Shown: positions 1 to 13,477, counted from the stretch's first letter. The stretch: DNA of 64,000 nt from Rhododendron vialii (GCF_030253575.1 NC_080568.1:29074001-29138000), one strand, 5' to 3'. Numbers and translations: made by a program. Notes: generated by a model from the letters alone, not told the origin.

Positions 1-3000
1 ATCCGACGATGAAGTCATGGAAGAGCTCCCACTCCTCTTCCGACTCCAGAATCCTTGACTAGTCGAAGGATCGCTTGGAAATCCGCTTCCTCCGCTTCCG
101 TCTTTACTAAAGCTGGCCTTTGCGATTGCCCTCAGCTGTTTCATCCACGGTTTATCTGTACTTCCCGAACTCCTCTGCCTGTCTCCAGAAACAGCAGTAT
201 GCCCCGTGGGATCCCCATCCACGATTTGATTTGGGAGAAGCCTGCTCTCCAGATTTTTAATCAACTTCTGGGGAATGAAAAACATGAGGAACCCGATTGC
301 AGCAGTTTGAAGACCTAATAAGAAGGAATCACCGGCGGGTTCCAGCTGCTTTATCTGATTATATAAAGCATACCATTCATTCGCCATTTGTGCCATAAAG
401 GCAACCAGAAACAGTGAGATCATGAAGATCCCGATTTTGATCTCATCACCAGTCGAAATTTGTACCCCTAGGAGGAAAAAACAAGCAGCGAAAAGACCCA
501 CTTCTGTGGAAACTGAGATGATCTCCACTAACTGAACCTTTTTCTTGATAAATGGCTTTTTAAGGACTAGGAAAAACAGCTGGAAAGAGGTGATGCATAG
601 TAAGGTAATTGTTGGTGTTTTAGAAGACCAGCTTTCAGAATAGAAACCGGCAACAATTCCGAGGCAAACCCGTTTTGCAGATTCGAGTAACGTATAGTAT
701 ATTCTGAGAATACCAAACACCTTTTGTATAAAAGGCGCTTCGGCATCTTCTGTTTCATCCTCCGATGCGATGATCCTGTCCCCCCACTTGCGGGTTCCTA
801 TGGATATCTGAGAAAGCATGTATTTTGGCGGACCCCTTAGGTCTTCAAATAGTGGGCCCAACATCGTTAGACGAAGAGAGTTGGGCTGCTTCTTCCATGT
901 CCACTGGCCTCTTTTACCAGGGCCCAGAGTCACGCGAATGATATCTTGGTACCAGTGGGATATCAGGCCCTCTTGATGTATTTCCTTGTATTGAAGTAGC
1001 TTCCCGAATGTGATTCCAATAGACAGGAACAAGAATAAGGCTAGCAATAGGAGCAATGTAATAGCCAAAAGGATAATGCCAATTGCAAGCCCCGAAGATG
1101 CTCCTCCTTCAATCATGAACAAGAAAGAGTGGATAAAATTAGCATTTTCATGTCTCAAAGTTAAAGCTTACATGATTTTGGATTATATCAGATTATTTGA
1201 CAGTTCAGTAAATAATGTTCCTTGCATGCAGATATGATCTTGTTGAAACACATACTGTACAACATTCTTGCATGGAATTCCACTATGTATAGTGTAAATT
1301 GGACGTGTTGCTGATCCAATAGCTTTAAACAAATCTGATGTGATTATTCAAATCGAAACAGAAGTTTGGAACACAAAACGAAAAACACCCAGCCAAGAAA
1401 TCAGCATAAAAAGAATTACATACTGCAAGTCCAGTTAGCTGTGATTTACCTCACAAAGATCATCTCATGGTACAACTGACATGCAACTTACATGTAAGAT
1501 CAAGTTTAAGGCTAGGATTAAGTTTAATATGCTAATTTAGGGCTAAGCTAGCATGCAATACATGGTACGTTTTTCAGTATTTCACCCATCCGCCCATTTC
1601 ATGATAACTCAGAACTTAACCACATTAAATCAATGAAGGCTAAATTCTAGATAGTTGCAAAAGAAATGATCGGTCTGGAAAATGGTAAATCATTCTGTAT
1701 AGCTCTTCTTAGTACCAAAAGTTCTATCAAAGTAAAAATAGTGGCTGTACTCAGACTGAAGTCTTAAATTGTCAAATGTCCAATTGAGGTGATATGGCAT
1801 GATCTGCCGGAGGAATTGCCACTTCTAGCCACACTCCACTAGTGGTAACCGTCAATTCAATTGTTAATAACTTTTTTGTATCGTTGAACGTTTATTATTT
1901 TATAACTCAACAAGTCAGTACACAAAGTTTGCTCGGAATAAATGTTACAAGTTCTAACTAATTAGGAATAGCCAATGATGGCCTCTTTTGCATAGTGGGA
2001 GTTTTAGAGCATCTCCAATCTTTACCCTTTTTTCCACCCAAATTTGGGTAGAAATTTGAGTCAAAAGCTTGATTTGGGTAAGGCATCTCCAATGCTAAAT
2101 CCATATTTGTACCCAAATCTATTCTTGAATGGCACACTTGTAATTAATGAGTGACAAACTTGTAATTAATGAGAGAGTGAAAATAGGCTTTGAAAAAAAT
2201 GGGTTTGGGTTTGAGTCTTCCCAAATTTGGGTGATAAAATGGGTAGAACTAAAAATGGGTAGGAAAATGGGTATAACATTGGAGATGGGTTTTTAAGCTT
2301 TTTACTCGAATATTGGGTATGGGTAATAAAATGGGTAAGGATTGGAGATGCTCTTACATCCGATATACACAAGTTTGTTTCCTGGCCTAATGCATGTACT
2401 TGAGGTAAAAATTATTTATTCCATTTACCTCTGATTAGAGCTGCTGAGGCTTCACAAATACAAGGCAGTGCAAGAATTATGAGGAATATTTCAAATCTAG
2501 GCAAAATGAAAGCTCCATAACTGCCCTGTTTTTCTGAGTTTTTCTTCCTCAATCTTAAGATAAGCAGGAGTGCAGCATGCAATAGCATCAAGCTGCTGCT
2601 AATAACAGCTAACCAAAAAATGCTTCGGTTAAAATCTCTCCACCTGAAAGAAACAAACTGATCAGATATGTGCAACTAAAAACTTCTTTCTTAGAGCTTC
2701 ATAAAAAGTTGAGATTTTCATAAAATAGCAAACTATTATGCTGTAATCCACACAAAATACAGCACAGGTTAGAAAATGCTTCTGATTTCTTTCTAGCACA
2801 AAGAGTGGTGAATTGACAGAAATGAAACTTTAGAGACGGAAATATGCTAAATTTCAAAAGGTGCATTGTCTGTTATTGTAGTTTCTTTGTTATGTCTTCA
2901 TAAATCATAACCTTCTCCAATCCTCTCCTTTAATTATCTAATACGAACCATATAGTTAACAGTTTCTTCACTACTTAACACTGATACAGCAGATGAAGAA

Positions 3001-6000
3001 ACGTCACATGCACATCCAATAAGATATTCCATTTACTTACCCGTGTGAGTTATGTGGATCCAAAAGAGATTGAGCCTCCGGTTTGATATTTCCGCTCTGC
3101 AATGAACCGTTCTATCAGAAACTATATATAGTGTCTAAAACAAGTTTCACAAAAGCTAAGTGGTTTCTTATCTTTTACCTCAAAAAATGATCTATATTCC
3201 ATTGGAGTAAGTGGCAACCCATAAACCGAAGCATCCATAAATGAATTCCGTTCTTGGGGCTGCACATTCTTAAAAGTTCCTGGTTCATGAAGTTTGGAAG
3301 CATATGGATACGGATTTCCAGGAGGAGTTGACCCAACCATGAATGGATGATCGTGTCCTGTTTCCCATGGGAGACTGAAGTAGGGGATACTCCATTGTAA
3401 ACCTCTGGCAAATTCAAAATACTCAACTGGCAAGGTGACTGCCAACCATCTGGATAGAGCAAATACCTGAATGTGGCATGCAATTCTCTGTAGCAACAGA
3501 AAACAGAAGATTGCTTAATCAGTATGAGAATAAGTATGAGATGAATATTTAATCTTGTGTAACTGTCGTTTGAAATCTTCATACTTAGTAGTACTTCCAC
3601 CGAAGCCATTCCTCGTTTAAATATTTACGGGGTTCATCTATGTTGAGAAGGAGTCTTTTTTTTTTTCTTGAGAAGTAGAAGAAGTCTAAAGAACCAATTT
3701 ACATTCCGGTACTGGTTTTTTTAGTTAGTTACTAAAAGTTTACATACAGCAACGATTCTGCTTCAAGTAAACTAACCTTAAAGTAAATAAATGGTAGAAG
3801 AAGCTTAAATGCTTAATCCCACTGCCTATCCAACCTTTCTTGTGAGAAACGGTGATAGTGTAACAAGAAATGGTCAGAATCCATTCATGCAAAAGAGAAG
3901 AGGTTGATGCATGAGAAGAGAGTGGATAACCCTCTAGATGACTGTATAGAGTCAAAGGAATAACTTGGCCTAAAGGCTTCCAGGCTTAACAAAATAGTTC
4001 ATTTATCTCGCTTAATCTCACATATCTTAATCTTCATCTGACCAATAACTGCCATCCTAAATTGGGAAATTCCAAATATATATCCTTCTCTCTCCAGTGG
4101 TGCCAGCAGCAGCCAAATGGAGCAGCATTCCAATCTTAAAGCCTATTTTGCCTCTGCTCATGAAGGTTCATTATATAACAAAACAATGCAATATTCTAAT
4201 AAATATACAAGATATCAAAATAGATAGGTAACTTACAAAAAGATTCCTTCCGGGATAAGATGTCAAAGAAGACGATGGTCTTGGAAACGCCCCAACAGAT
4301 TGAAGGCTTGCAGTTGAAAGAGTTAGCAAACCTGCAACTACAGCCGTCACCGCAAAAGCAGCAGTCGCAAGTTTGGAAAGAACCAAAGATATTACTGGTA
4401 CAGAATCTGCAAATTGTTGGATAAGCAGATCAGAAAATAATCTAGCAATCAGAATCACAAAAGACTAGACAATGAAGGAGCGGGAAACAAGCAAAAAGAT
4501 AAGATCCTTACAGTGCTTGACTTGTAGAACATTAGATGCCATGTTTTTGTTTCCGGCAACATCCTGTGTTACATTTTCAGGAACACTGATAGCTATAGTA
4601 TCATTTTCTGCCTGCGTCTCTATGACATATATTCTCTTAGTCATCTCATGAAAGCTGAATTTATAAGAAAGAAAATGAAATTTACTCAGTAAACAGTCTT
4701 CTAGTTCATGCTTGTAAAATGCTGTTTCCTCGAGTAACCTGAAGCTCCTTGCACACTGTGTTAAATTTTCTTTGTTTCTTGCGCGCGCGTGTGTGCATGC
4801 ACGTGTGTCGGTTTGTGCATGGAAACTTAAGTCCCCTTCTGCAATGCAATAATTATAAAGAAAACGCACACATTTTAATAATGCATTAAAGTTAAACTTT
4901 TGATACATGTCGCATATTTCTAAACTTCTGCAAATTTCTGCACACTTTTCACGATACTAATGCCCAGTTTACACATGCACCAAGTTTATGCACCAGCACT
5001 TGGGAAATTACTCACCTCTGTAAGTGCCCTCCAGTGATGGATATATGGGAGGAGTTGAAGTCAAATACGGGCTTCGTAAACTCTATCAATACTGAAATAC
5101 TGTTTTCTCTGGTCCTCGTGCTAGATGTTGTAGTCAAAATCACTGCAGGCCTCTGAGAATCTGAAGATTAAACCCACATCCATGTCAAAAGGAAACAACG
5201 AACATTAGATGAACCTAAAAGTCAATGCCAAATCACCATCTCTGTCGAAGTATAAACTTCTCATCTATTTATCGGAAATAATGCGATATCTTTCATTAAC
5301 TTCTTTTCTGGATGTAAAACATACCATAGAGAAAGGTAACTGGAGCAACAGGAGAAACTGGGGTCCCCTGTCTGCTTATTATAAAGCTTGAGTTAAGGCT
5401 TACTGTGACTATACTCATGCTCGATATTTCTTCCACCTGGTAGGCGATACCGGAAAATAAGATGCTTGTAAAACAAAGTTCTAAAAAAACAGAAATTTCG
5501 TAAAGGAAGTAATGTGACAATATGAAGGTTATAACTATTGGCTGACTGACCATAAAGCCAAATCTGCGGCTTCTGAGGCTATTTCCATTTATTGGAAGAA
5601 GCGAACCCTGACTTGTGTGGAGAGAATTCAACACTTCAGCAGAGGAGTTCAGAACAGGGTGTGTGAAATACAGATACACCTTGAGGTTTTCATAGCTATT
5701 GGTTGCTTGTACGGTTCTCGTTTCACTGTTAAGTTGGAGTAGCTTTTCGGGGACATGAGTCCTCAGATTAACAAAGACGCTGCTCCTGTCTGTAGAATTC
5801 AACCACCAAACACCAAAGTTAGATTCTTATTGGTATAAACAAACATGGAGCTGAATCGTAAGCAAAACCAATGCAAAAACCATATTTTCTTTGTTTTGTT
5901 ATTTTTTGTTCTGAAAAAATGCTTGGAACACATTTCTGGGGCTAATTTCTCACAAAAAATTTTGATAATCCAGACACAGATAATGCTTTATTTTGAGATA

Positions 6001-8379
6001 CTCATGCAATGACTAGTGACATTGGCAATGTAGCGAGTATAAATATATCGTGAGGAAAATCAACTGAAATGTAAGTTAAACTAAAGAAATTATAGATCAT
6101 ACACAAGAAGCGTGAACAGAATATTGGACTCACCAATATGTAACAGAAAACTTGAATTTGATGATCTCCTAAATTTATTTCCAGCACTATCTGTACAGAA
6201 ATCTTTGTCCATCACCAGAATAACTCGTCCACGTTGAACGCTAGAAGACAAATTCACAGTAAGAGAAAATTCGAGGTTGGGCTGAAGGATCTTGAGTGTA
6301 GTTGGCACAACTTGGGCAGAACCATACACGAGAAGCTGTAATAAATAGAGGTTTATCCATCAGAACTAATTCTTTTAACAGTCTTCAAAAACCAACCTCT
6401 CATACAACAAAAAATTCGGAACGAGGTGAAAGTGATCATGCACAACAGAAAAAGGGATGGGAGGAAACATTAAGACGCTTAATTTTCAGGTGGCCACGTA
6501 CTCACGTTGCACGCATTTGTAGACGAACATTCGAAACCACCTCCACCATTACAAGGTTCACTGAAAGAAATATTTACGGGCACACTAAGAGTATTTGTAA
6601 ATGATGTTGCTGCTGTAACATATGCTGTTGGGGGAATAGTATCTGCATTGATAAAAAATAAATACAATCAGAAAAGTTTCCAGCAGTTAAAGCCCGAAAA
6701 GTACCAACAGATGCACTACTATAAACTGGATACTTAAAGTATCGTTCCCTTATTCTTCATCGTGTTAGAAACTTCTATCTTCTACATAATCAAGGAGTTT
6801 TTAAGTGATACGAAAACCAAAAGTTTGAGTGTGTCTGGATGCATTGATGAGATGTGTTTGACCATTCCAACACAATTTCAAGTGTGATTAGTTTTGTATG
6901 GCAGGTTTCCAGCCAAGAGGTGATTACATGCAACAAAAGGGAAGAAAGATAAACTAGATTTGCTGACTTATATTTCCCCTCGCATGTTTCACAACGTTTA
7001 AGCAGTAAGACTACCCAATTAACAGGAATAATATGTTGTTGAAAAATCGGCAAAGAAGATGTTAGAAAGGATAAATAGGGTTGCCTAACCAACAGTCCAG
7101 TTATAGCTAGCACAGCTAGTGCCTCCAGACCCATTGGTGCAGACCTCGAATGTATGATTTCCATCGTCCAAGCCCGCATAAGAAACTTCTCTGGCATCAC
7201 AAAATGAAGGCACACTACGATCCAGCTGCATACAGTGTATAAAAAATCATATAAAATAAGACCAAATTCTGTACAAAACGATAGTTACCATAGAAATTTA
7301 CTCCATGAGGCCCCTTCGCAGCCATTTTTCGAAGAAACAGAATGGGCAAGACTCATTTGAGCCGTGCAATCGATGTATAAGTATATACCGAAGAGTTGTA
7401 AAATTGTCAATTAAGGTGAGACCAAAAAAACCCGAAATTCGTAACTTCTTGTCAAGTGATTCACTACAGATTTGTAGAAGCTACCACATACAATTTGAAA
7501 AACCAGTTGTGCTGGTGAATTCACACTTCTCTACCTTACCAACCCATAGGAGATCCCCTGAGCAAATCTGCTTGTGGATGGTGTCTCGAATCCACAAGAC
7601 CAGATTATGACTAAAACCCATTTGCGACATGAAAATTTGGACACAACGGTTATTTGTAACGCTCCTCTCACATGGGTGAGACCTACAGATACATTGTGAG
7701 GTGACCCACCCCATGTGAGAATGCATTAAAAACAACGTTGAATTTAAATTTTACATTTGTGACCGGCACGACTGGCCGCCTATTTTTTTGTCTTGATAAC
7801 TCAAAGTGTCCGGACAAGCTTACATGACCTGTTTAATCTGCCAATACAGAGTTTTCTGCTAGGCCCAACTCCAACCTAATTTGTGATGCCTCATTGTATT
7901 CTCCTCCTTCATGTGGCAAATTATATTGTAGACTTTCTTATAACTGGATCTCCTGCGCAACAGACTGACTAATATGATATTGATTTCATGTTCAGTCATA
8001 GCAAGCAAGATCCATGTTATCAAGTAAAAGTAACCAACAGATAACCAAAAAAAAAAGTAAAAATAACCAAGTCCAACTAGCTACCTTGATAAACAAACTC
8101 CTAAGATACACAAAAATAACAAAGGGAAAGCTAAAAAGCCATGTGTTAGACAAATCAGCGAATACAAACCGTGCAATTGGTGATGCAGTTTGTGCAAGAA
8201 CCCCCATTAGAACCCTCCAAAACTTTGAAACCAAATGTAGCAGAGTTCAGATTTGAGAATGCATGTGGGGTCTTCAAAAACTTTATAGAGACTTCTGAAC
8301 TTTCACCATGAGCTTCCAAACTCAAACCCGCAAAAACCCAACATAGCAAAACCAGCCATGAAGGTTTGCTCGTCCCCAT
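1..8379 (-). CDS. large secretory multi-pass membrane protein with Ig-like ectodomain (C-terminus off left edge)
   Basis: Thirteen exons, read right to left: 8170-8379, 7090-7225, 6506-6642, 6134-6335, 5551-5789, 5325-5436, 5016-5160, 4512-4654, 4237-4406, 3179-3487, 3041-3096, 2429-2643 and 1-1106. All junctions are GT-AG and keep frame, giving 1060 visible residues; only about 20 more are expected. Residues 1-25 form a signal peptide (the start MGTSKPSW is preferred over an ATG 12 nt upstream). The ectodomain has cysteine pairs and N-glycosylation sequons. Around residues 90-125 it has a DGNHTFEV...TVDTIPPTA pattern like the Ig-like modules of bacterial adhesins. Membrane segments lie near 446-475, 622-690 (two), 697-723, 855-873, 884-905, 915-935 and 953-969; the tail is serine-rich. 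I recall close full-length relatives in other land plants, all annotated as unknown. The last intron carries a MITE. The molecular function is not known. Confidence 0.88.
2007..2353. mobile_element. Harbinger/Tourist-type MITE in the last intron of the membrane-protein gene
   Basis: The element is 347 bp long. Its terminal inverted repeats begin GAGCATCTCCAATC and end GATTGGAGATGCTC, and TTA is duplicated on both sides (2004-2006 and 2354-2356). A 3-bp TTA/TAA duplication with this terminus is typical of PIF/Harbinger MITEs. It encodes no protein. Confidence 0.85.
4780..4808. repeat. alternating purine-pyrimidine tract
   Basis: Twenty-nine bases strictly alternate pyrimidine and purine (GC steps, then GT, then a GCATGCAC core, then GT). 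It sits in intron 7 of the left-edge membrane-protein gene. Such tracts can adopt Z-DNA in vitro; no role is implied by the sequence. Confidence 0.7.
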
Positions 8380-8562
8380 TTCAGAAAACACAGTTTTGAA
8401 CCCAATTTTATACAGTTATCAGTGTAGGGTTTGTCTCAGTAGCTCATGAGCTGAAATTGAAGTCTATTGGAAATGTACAGATCTAACATGTGTGGTGTTC
8501 CTCTGTGGAGTAAAGAACCGTGTCTGTCATTGTATCATGGACAAGGTTTTTTTTTTTTTTTT

Positions 8563-8666
8563 GGAGAGAGAGAGAGAGAGAGAGGAATAGATTAGCCATT
8601 AGTGGTTGATTAAGGATATGGCTTATAAGACTGAGAGTGCAAGACAGTGTATTCTCACTATTCTGC

Positions 8667-8715
<49 letters not shown>
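8563..8715. repeat. two GA microsatellites upstream of the membrane-protein gene
   Basis: GA runs occupy about 8563-8585 and 8669-8715, next to a T run at 8547-8562. They lie 185-335 bp upstream of the start codon, so on the sense strand of the gene they read as CT-rich leader or promoter sequence. Confidence 0.9.
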
Positions 8716-8718
<3 letters not shown>

Positions 8719-9369
8719 CCAAAAGAAATAAAGATGACTACTAGAAGAAGACAGAGATGACAGAGAGACATATACTTGTGATTCAAGAATGATAGTTCCT
8801 CTTCAAAACATTTGTGGCCAGAAAATTAAATTCGTTGGTCCTATCTACCTACTGCTGCAAGAGGCAACTTATAATTAGATGAGAAACCAGCACCAGAAAC
8901 GAATTGACACATTAATTTTGGGTTCATTTTATAGTCAGTGCTTGAAATTTTATTATCTTTGTGTCTTTTGTTTGTAGTACTATCATTTGTTCTCTTAAAT
9001 TGTTCGTTTTAGGGTCTCAAAATTTTTGGGTACGATCTTCACTAAATTTTCTCTATCTATCTCTCTCCACTCATTAATTTAAAAAAATCTTTTTCAAAAC
9101 CCAAACCGGACCGGACCGGGCAGGGTGGTATATTAGGGTAAATTGACAGCATAAAATGAGAAGGAAAGAAAGCTGTAGGGTCCCTGTAAAATACAAAGCG
9201 AGGTGAAAAAATTTGTTTCTGACCCAATTGACAACGTTTGGTGGTTGAATTTGTTCATCTTGCGTTATAACGACCATGCATGCAGCTTCCGTGGTTTTCA
9301 ATTTAAAGAAAAGAAATCTTTGCTTGTTTTCTGATAACTCATGTGTTCGGGTCAAAACATACGTACATC

Positions 9370-9543
9370 TCGATTAATCCAAGGGATCAATTCCATCGTC
9401 TATTTGCGGAGATCCCAATTAAAGTGCTCTATATAGACTAGATACAAATGAGTTGATAAAACTTGAGAGATTTCGAATCTAAAACCTTAAGAAGGAGCAA
9501 ACTTTTAAGTCTTAGGTCTTAACCACTAGTCCAACTGCTCGGG
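9370..9543 (-). mobile_element. tRNA-derived SINE-like element
   Basis: Read on the minus strand it starts with a tRNA-like head: a box-A-like segment (GGACTAGTGGTTAAGACC), then about 35 nt later a box-B-like segment (TTTTAGATTCGAAATC), followed by a non-tRNA body. This layout is that of plant SINEs. The boxes have drifted and I see no clear A tail or target duplication, so the limits are approximate. A related head occurs at 28.0-28.15 kb. Confidence 0.55.
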
Positions 9544-10253
9544 ATTTTAGAGATACCATTGTTGTTACATGCTTTTTCTAATTTTTACCATAGCTCTTGT
9601 TACCATTTTTATTTGCTGCCTTCAACTGTCAGAAACTTTACCCCTCATTCAACACTTGATTGTACATTTCACCTAACGATGAAGAATAAAAAAATGTACA
9701 AAAAAATTTCCTATCCTCAGGCTTCACCTCACAAACATTATCCCTTTCCCAATGGCCTCTGTCTTTCTCTCTCTGAGAAAATCTTAGTAAGACTTGTGTG
9801 AGAGAGGACAAAATGCAAGAAAAAATCTTAGTGAAAAGAGGAATCCTGCAAACTGATATAAGGTTGACAGCCTCTGGTTTGTCTTCATAGCTCAAAGCTC
9901 ATTCGAGGACAATAACCAAGTTGCTGTTAAAATTGACACTGACAAATGGATCATAGAAGCGCTAGTAAAATGATTAAGCCTCGTTTGGAAGTATCTTACT
10001 CAAAACTCCTGAAGGAACAGAACCAAACCCTACAAACCTGTTACCTGAACAGGGCCCAAACAAGGCTAAACCGTTTCCCATGCAGTTTTTTCTTCCGTTT
10101 CTTCTTGACCTATTACATGTGCGAAATAAAATTGAAAATTGACAATGAACCATATGAATATGAAGATGCAAAAACAACCGTCATCTTTAGGACCTAACAA
10201 TCAATCTTTTGTTAGCTTTTTTTTTTTTTTTGGAGCCTATGTGATGCAAGTCT

Positions 10254-10298
10254 AGCTCCGCACTTAGGAGCTTACGGTCCTAAGTGCAACGGAGCTCA
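10254..10298. repeat. short inverted repeat (hairpin)
   Basis: The arms AGCTCCG / CGGAGCT and CACTTAGGA / TCCTAAGTG fold back around a short loop (GCTTACGG). It lies about 570 bp downstream of the DPH7 stop codon on the minus strand. It may be a remnant of a MITE end or a 3' processing hairpin; the sequence does not decide. Confidence 0.5.
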
Positions 10299-10866
10299 GA
10301 TCGGGGGACTGAACTCCGTACTTATGAGGCTTTTCAGACCTATTTTTTACACAATAGCTTCCATGTTGTATGCTCCCAAACTATATGTTGATATGTTTCA
10401 TTGACCCAAAAAGGAAACAAAACTGAACCTTGACCTACAAGCCACTCTAAAGGATCTACTAACAAAAGTCTTACATTGTCTTGCGTAATGTAACATACCT
10501 TAAGTTATAGTATTTAAGACAAAACGCACTAAAACATGCATTCATTCCCAGTAACAATGTATCACTAACAATAGCTTCAGCATTTAACAACACATACAAC
10601 TTAAGCACGGAATCTTGGACAACTTTTCTTTTGTCCCTAGGAATGTATATAGTAGCTGATGCAGTAGCCAAAGAGGAGGAGTACCACTTTAGGCATTCCA
10701 AGCTTACACGCTTCCCTGCATCAGTAGCTAATTTACAGCATGAATGAAAAATAGAAACAACAAAGACCTTCCCCGGAATCCGCCATTGCCTCTTCTTGGC
10801 TTGAAGTAACGCAACACAGAGAGCCCCATATGGTCACCGAATAGGAAGATTCAACACTACACCAAT

Positions 10867-13477
10867 TTAGATAGCTAAACCACTTCCCAGCATCCATACT
10901 CGAAGAAGACGGTCATAAAATGAACAAGTAGCTATCACACCACTCTTCCTTTTGCCTTCTAGACAAACCTGGCCTCTCTGCCAATCTGCTCCATATGCAA
11001 GTGATCCATGCTTATTATAAGTTTCAATAACCTCTGCTTTTTCTCCTTCAATCTTGACAACTGCAAAGCCATTGTGCATACAAGCAGCCAATAACAAGCC
11101 TGGAATAAAGGGGTGGTGCTTAATTCTCCAAACTCCTCCGCCTAAACAAATTGATGTTTCATTTACGGGCTTAGATATTGATCTCACATCCCATACTCTT
11201 AGGTACTCGTCGTAACTGCCGGTGAATAACGTATGAGGGTCACTAGGACTCTTTGTAATGCAACATACACCCATCTTATGGATCTTGGAATTCTGGAATA
11301 CCAAATTTGACGGACAGTCCCGCAAATCCCAACAGCTGAATTTGCAGTCATCCGAGCCAGAGTATACTAGTTGTGGTTGGTGTATATCAAAAGATGCAGC
11401 CCAAAGTTCAAATTCATGTGCTTTCCATTCTTGTTGGATATCTAGTTTGGACTCCATAAGCGAGATTATTGATAGTGAACCATCTGAAAGGCCCACAGAG
11501 ATGGACGTAGCTGAGGGATTCCAGTCCAAGCATAGGCACATTGAGGAACTCACCTGTTCACCACTGACCTCTTTCAGAAAATTCCCCTCATCAGGCAGAG
11601 TATCCAATTGTTCTGCAGGTTTTAGAGAAGTGAATTCCAATACTTGCATAGGGCAGGCAAAAAGAAACTAAAGACAGCACAAAAACGAAAATTGTTTAAA
11701 TTGCAAGTCATAGCTCATTTATTGTCTTAAACAAATAAAACTTGGCTTAATACAACAGCTATTCCCTCCTCCAACCGCCCCTCCCTGTGGTCGTCCTTAT
11801 AATCCCTAGTGTTTCAGGCAGTGGTGGAGCCAGAAATTTATATTTGAGGGACAACTATTAATCACAAGTTAAATGTCACTTGGAAAACAACCAAGAGGAG
11901 GGGGGTTTCTATTCTAGGAAAAAGAAAAGAATAGATTAAGTATTGTTATTTCCATAGTCCATGTTAAATTCATGGTGAGCTTGCACTTTTAGTTCATATC
12001 TGACACCTTTGTCACCTGACAGATTGCTAAAGCCAACTTCTTGTCTAACAACCGAAAATTTTCCATTAGCGAAACACAATTGTATGCATATATATCAGGA
12101 CTTAAGAGTCGATCCAATTAATGACTACAAATCCTTAGGCTACCTTATCAGCAAGACAATGAAAAAAGCAAACAGAACTTCCTCATAATGGCACAAAGTA
12201 ACACTAGTCATGGTGCACCTCTTTCTTAGGATCTCTTGATCATTAGGTGGGGATTCGCAGGATTAGCTTCTGAGTTGAACTGCAAAAGGGTGCTTTTAGT
12301 TTTCTCCACGTACCTATTACTCTGTGGCTCTGCCTATTTAGTTATTCGACTACTCTATAATTTTTTCCCCTTTCCATCATAGTGAAAAGAGATGCAGCTA
12401 TCGTGGCCAGTGGATGTAAGGTGAACCACTTAAACCAAGTTTTCTTGCGTGATTATACCGTTTGCTTTCTTTATCTTCTGTTCGTATACCTATTCTAGAT
12501 ACTGATAGGATCCATTCCTAACAATGCACATCATTATATTTCATCTGCAACCAAATAAAAACTTCTTAAATAAAGAAATGTTGATTGAAGTTGAACATAC
12601 GAAATTACCAAGTGACATCAATCCATCAGCAATAATACATCGTGATCACATTTAACGTTTTTCATTGTTCATTAGTTACCCTAACCAAAAGCATTGTTCT
12701 TCTCCTTTTCATTTGACTATAAAATCAAAAAGTTGTGTTCCTAGCATAGCTTAATTTATTTTCGGACCGGTTTGAATCAAAGAGTGAAGTGAAGAGGAGT
12801 CAAGTCGAATGGATTTTAACAGGGTTTTACTCTAGGCTCCTGCTCTCAACCCACGCTCTCACAAATTTTGGTATATGGGATTGTTTCCAAAGGATGCTCT
12901 TTTGCTCCATCTCACACTTTCGCTCACACATGCGCACTCTCCTAGGACTTACTAAAATAGAGTTTGAATAAACAAGGGAATGAGTATAGATTTTAAAAAA
13001 AAAACACACACAAATGAATCAGTGCAGGGCCCAAACAAACAAGAGGGCAACGTCATGTGAAAGGGCATTACAAATGATTGTTGCATGAAACTTTATTCCT
13101 GATAGTTACTCAAACTATACACCAATAAAAGAATGGCAAACAAACATACCTCTATCTTCCAACCCATCCGAACAGCAATCGAGGCGATGAACCCTCAAGT
13201 ACCCATCGGCATCGGCTTGAGCGAGCAAGGGGGCAGCACCGGTTCCGCCAGGACTCCACTTGATATCAAAAATGCCCGCCGTTTCCACACGATGGAACAG
13301 CTGGAGGCGTGGAGCTTCGGCGTCTACGTTGAAGAGCGATATGCTTCCGGATCGATTCGGACGATCACCCTCTTGTAGCGTGTACGTCGAGGCGGCGAGG
13401 ACGCGGCGGAACGAGTCATGGGGACAGAACTCCACGGCGTCGGGGTTGCCGTCTAGGTAGCAGTGGCCGATTTCCAT
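10867..13477 (-). CDS. DPH7: DPH7/WDR85-type WD40 protein (diphthine methylesterase family)
   Basis: Two exons, 13150-13477 and 10867-11642, encode 367 residues; the 1.5-kb intron uses an AAG acceptor. In eukaryotes DPH7 removes the methyl ester from the intermediate methylated diphthine on elongation factor eEF2, so that DPH6 can finish diphthamide; it acts in the cytosol. WD-repeat signatures are visible: GSDDCKFSCWDLRD at about 205-218, GSYDEYLRVWD at about 251-261, and CSFYDRLLRVW at about 349-359. The stretch GGGVWRIKHHPFIPGLLLAA (from about 277) is nearly identical to the diagnostic segment I recall from animal DPH7. Length fits the family. The start MEIGHCYLDG is the first ATG of the open frame and matches the usual N-terminal region. 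The intron carries one end of a hAT-like repeat at 11825-11845. Immediately upstream lies a degenerate 100-bp duplication. Confidence 0.9.

Larger units (their letters stand above)
8380..10866. other. intergenic region between the membrane-protein gene and DPH7
   Basis: It holds the promoter side of the left gene, GA microsatellites, a SINE-like element near 9.4-9.5 kb, a small hairpin near 10.27 kb, and the 3' side of the DPH7 gene. A 76-codon minus-strand open frame (10471-10701) lies downstream of the DPH7 stop. It resembles no family I know, and I see no splice structure supporting it. Nothing else here looks coding. Confidence 0.6.

Noticed and set aside
8669-8715. Coding frame made of Ser-Leu repeats at 8483-8722
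   Set aside because: It is only the translation of a GA microsatellite.
10471-10701. Small minus-strand gene after DPH7
   Set aside because: 76 codons with no domain or splice partner that I can see; more likely part of the 3' flank.
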